Source: an uncultured Cryomorphaceae bacterium (lineage in GTDB: Bacteria; Bacteroidota; Bacteroidia; Flavobacteriales; Schleiferiaceae). Taken from it: a stretch of 50,525 bases of DNA. The notes beneath the pieces were generated by a model. It did no database searches. It was not told the origin of the DNA and worked only from the letters and a program-made list of their open reading frames with translations. Position numbers and translations under genes: made by a program. The number at the start of each line of letters is the position of its first letter. Positions within the stretch are counted from its first letter, which is position 1. The stretch covers positions 1 through 50,525 of the forward strand of contig CAJWFD010000014.1 of the NCBI GenBank assembly GCA_913031435.1, given 5' to 3'. Positions 49,929-50,525 of this stretch are shown here, in pieces.

Positions 49929-50435
49929 GTGCTTCGAATTTAAAATCTGTACTTCTGTAGCACCATATCCACCCTCAGAGAAATCTGCGAAATAATAGTT
50001 TAAACCGCTCATCCTCTCTAGCATATGGTGCACTTCATCCTTTAAACGTCCTGAGCCCTTTCCATGAATAATTAAAACTTTTCCAACTCTACGTCTTTTA
50101 GCTTCACTTATCACTGCGCGAGCCTTGTCTAATTGAAGATTTAAAATTTCATATTTAGTCATCCCATGCGTAGTATCTAAAAGCTCATGTGAATGGAGAT
50201 CGATCATTAACCTATCTACTTGCTGAGCGGCCGGTTGCACTACTCTTTTGGGCTTGTCCTTCCTATATATTTCTCCTACTTCCATCGTATGTAAAGGCAG
50301 TAGCTCTATAGCATCATACTCACGATCAAAGCCAAACATGTCTTCTACCGTGATGACATCTCCACTAATCGCCTTTACGACCGCCTTACCAGCGGCATCT
50401 TTAAAGGTTATCTGTTGTCCAATTCTAAATTCCAT
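49926..50435 (-). CDS. Small Smr (MutS2 C-terminal)-domain protein
   Basis: A 169-residue protein. An N-terminal beta-rich module (about 1-60, starting EFRIGQQITFKDAAGKAVVK) is followed by a complete Smr domain: LMIDLHSHELL (the LDLH-type motif), ILNLQLDKARAVISEAKRRR, VLIIHGKGSGRLKDEV (the HGxGxG motif) and YYFADFSEGGYGATEVQI. Smr domains are nucleases found at the end of MutS2 and as stand-alone proteins, acting on RNA or branched DNA. Here it lies directly upstream of rnpB and downstream of a terminator. The specific role is unknown. Confidence 0.85.
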   Translation of the reverse strand: MEFRIGQQITFKDAAGKAVVKAISGDVITVEDMFGFDREYDAIELLPLHTMEVGEIYRKDKPKRVVQPAAQQVDRLMIDLHSHELLDTTHGMTKYEILNLQLDKARAVISEAKRRRVGKVLIIHGKGSGRLKDEVHHMLERMSGLNYYFADFSEGGYGATEVQILNSKH

Positions 50436-50439
50436 ATAT

Positions 50440-50467
50440 AAAAAAACCCCGGCCAGTGGCCGGGGTT
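50440..50467 (-). terminator. Intrinsic terminator just upstream of the Smr gene
   Basis: AACCCCGGCC (50445-50454) pairs with GGCCGGGGTT (50458-50467) around a three-base loop; on the minus strand it is followed by a T run that reaches to within a few bases of the Smr ATG. It ends the transcript of the partial gene at the right edge. Confidence 0.9.
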
Positions 50468-50492
50468 CGCAATGTATTACAAACTATTGATA

Positions 50493-50525
50493 TTATTCAA
50501 CAGTAATGCGTTCTGTCAATACTCC
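50493..50525 (-). CDS. 3' end of an unidentified gene
   Basis: Only the last ten codons and TAA are in the window, reading GVLTERITVE. The gene lies on the minus strand, ends 26 bases before a strong terminator and enters from the right edge. Too little is present to identify it, although the position before a terminator and the in-frame stop make it likely that it is a real C-terminus. Confidence 0.45.
   Translation of the reverse strand, partial: GVLTERITVE

Noticed and set aside
1-50525. CRISPR arrays, tRNA or rRNA genes, insertion sequences, prophage or conjugation genes
   Set aside because: I looked for repeated spacers, cloverleaf-like sequence, terminal inverted repeats and transposase motifs and saw none; rnpB is the only RNA gene I can support.

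Overview
The window looks like a chromosomal segment of a Bacteroidota bacterium, most likely a Flavobacteriales-type marine or aquatic organism. The evidence is a secreted protein with a type IX secretion C-terminal sorting domain, DUF5683, DUF5723 and long-form NusB proteins, a RibBA whose GTP cyclohydrolase II half has lost its zinc cysteines, an S16 protein with a long Ala/Glu/Pro tail, and repeated matches to the Bacteroidota -7 promoter element TAnnTTTG upstream of genes. Coding density is high and many genes overlap by 1-14 bases. I see no rRNA, tRNA, CRISPR array, insertion sequence, phage block or conjugative element; this is mostly core genome.

Layout. Positions 1-8036 (minus strand) form one tight run: two arginine-deiminase-superfamily enzymes (one CtlX-like), argS, pepD, ffh, folD, queE and the start of a Sua5/YrdC gene. 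A divergent promoter region at about 8037-8149 separates it from a plus-strand run: ftsK, lolA-like, an LptF/LptG permease, two glycosyltransferases, ribBA and an ABC-exporter membrane domain with no ATPase domain. A large putative surface lipoprotein and a DUF5723 outer-membrane protein follow (16.9-20.5 kb) and end at an intrinsic terminator facing a solitary DUF58 gene. Just upstream of DUF58 is a decayed four-helix-bundle gene (21446-21890). Next are a sugar kinase of the GHMP family and the rpsP-rimM-(membrane protein)-trmN run.

From 25.4 to 32.7 kb are a saccharopine dehydrogenase-like gene, a DUF423 gene, pckA and a RibD-C/DHFR-like gene, then a minus-strand run nusB - DUF1573 lipoprotein - yajC - ybbR - coaE. 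That run contains an intrinsic terminator lying directly against the ybbR start codon. From 32.8 to 43.5 kb (plus) are an ABC exporter with a non-canonical Walker B, parA-parB-DUF5683-dapB-lepB-wbqC-like, an acyl-CoA carboxylase beta subunit and a type IX-secreted protein. A 37-codon ORF with its own terminator lies at 43582-43695. The end of the window has a sodium:solute symporter, two lipoproteins, trxB, a GT39-type membrane glycosyltransferase, a small membrane protein, the RNase P RNA gene (minus strand) and a small Smr-domain protein.

Functional themes are protein targeting and export (Ffh, YajC, LepB, LolA, LptF/G), chromosome partition (ParAB, FtsK), translation (ArgS, S16, RimM, TrmN, RNase P) and central metabolism (PckA, DapB, FolD, RibBA, CoaE). 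I did not find a clearly new multi-gene system. The best candidates for something undescribed are the 37-codon ORF, the lone ABC membrane domain, the lipoprotein/outer-membrane protein pair, and two places where a terminator sits directly in front of a start codon.
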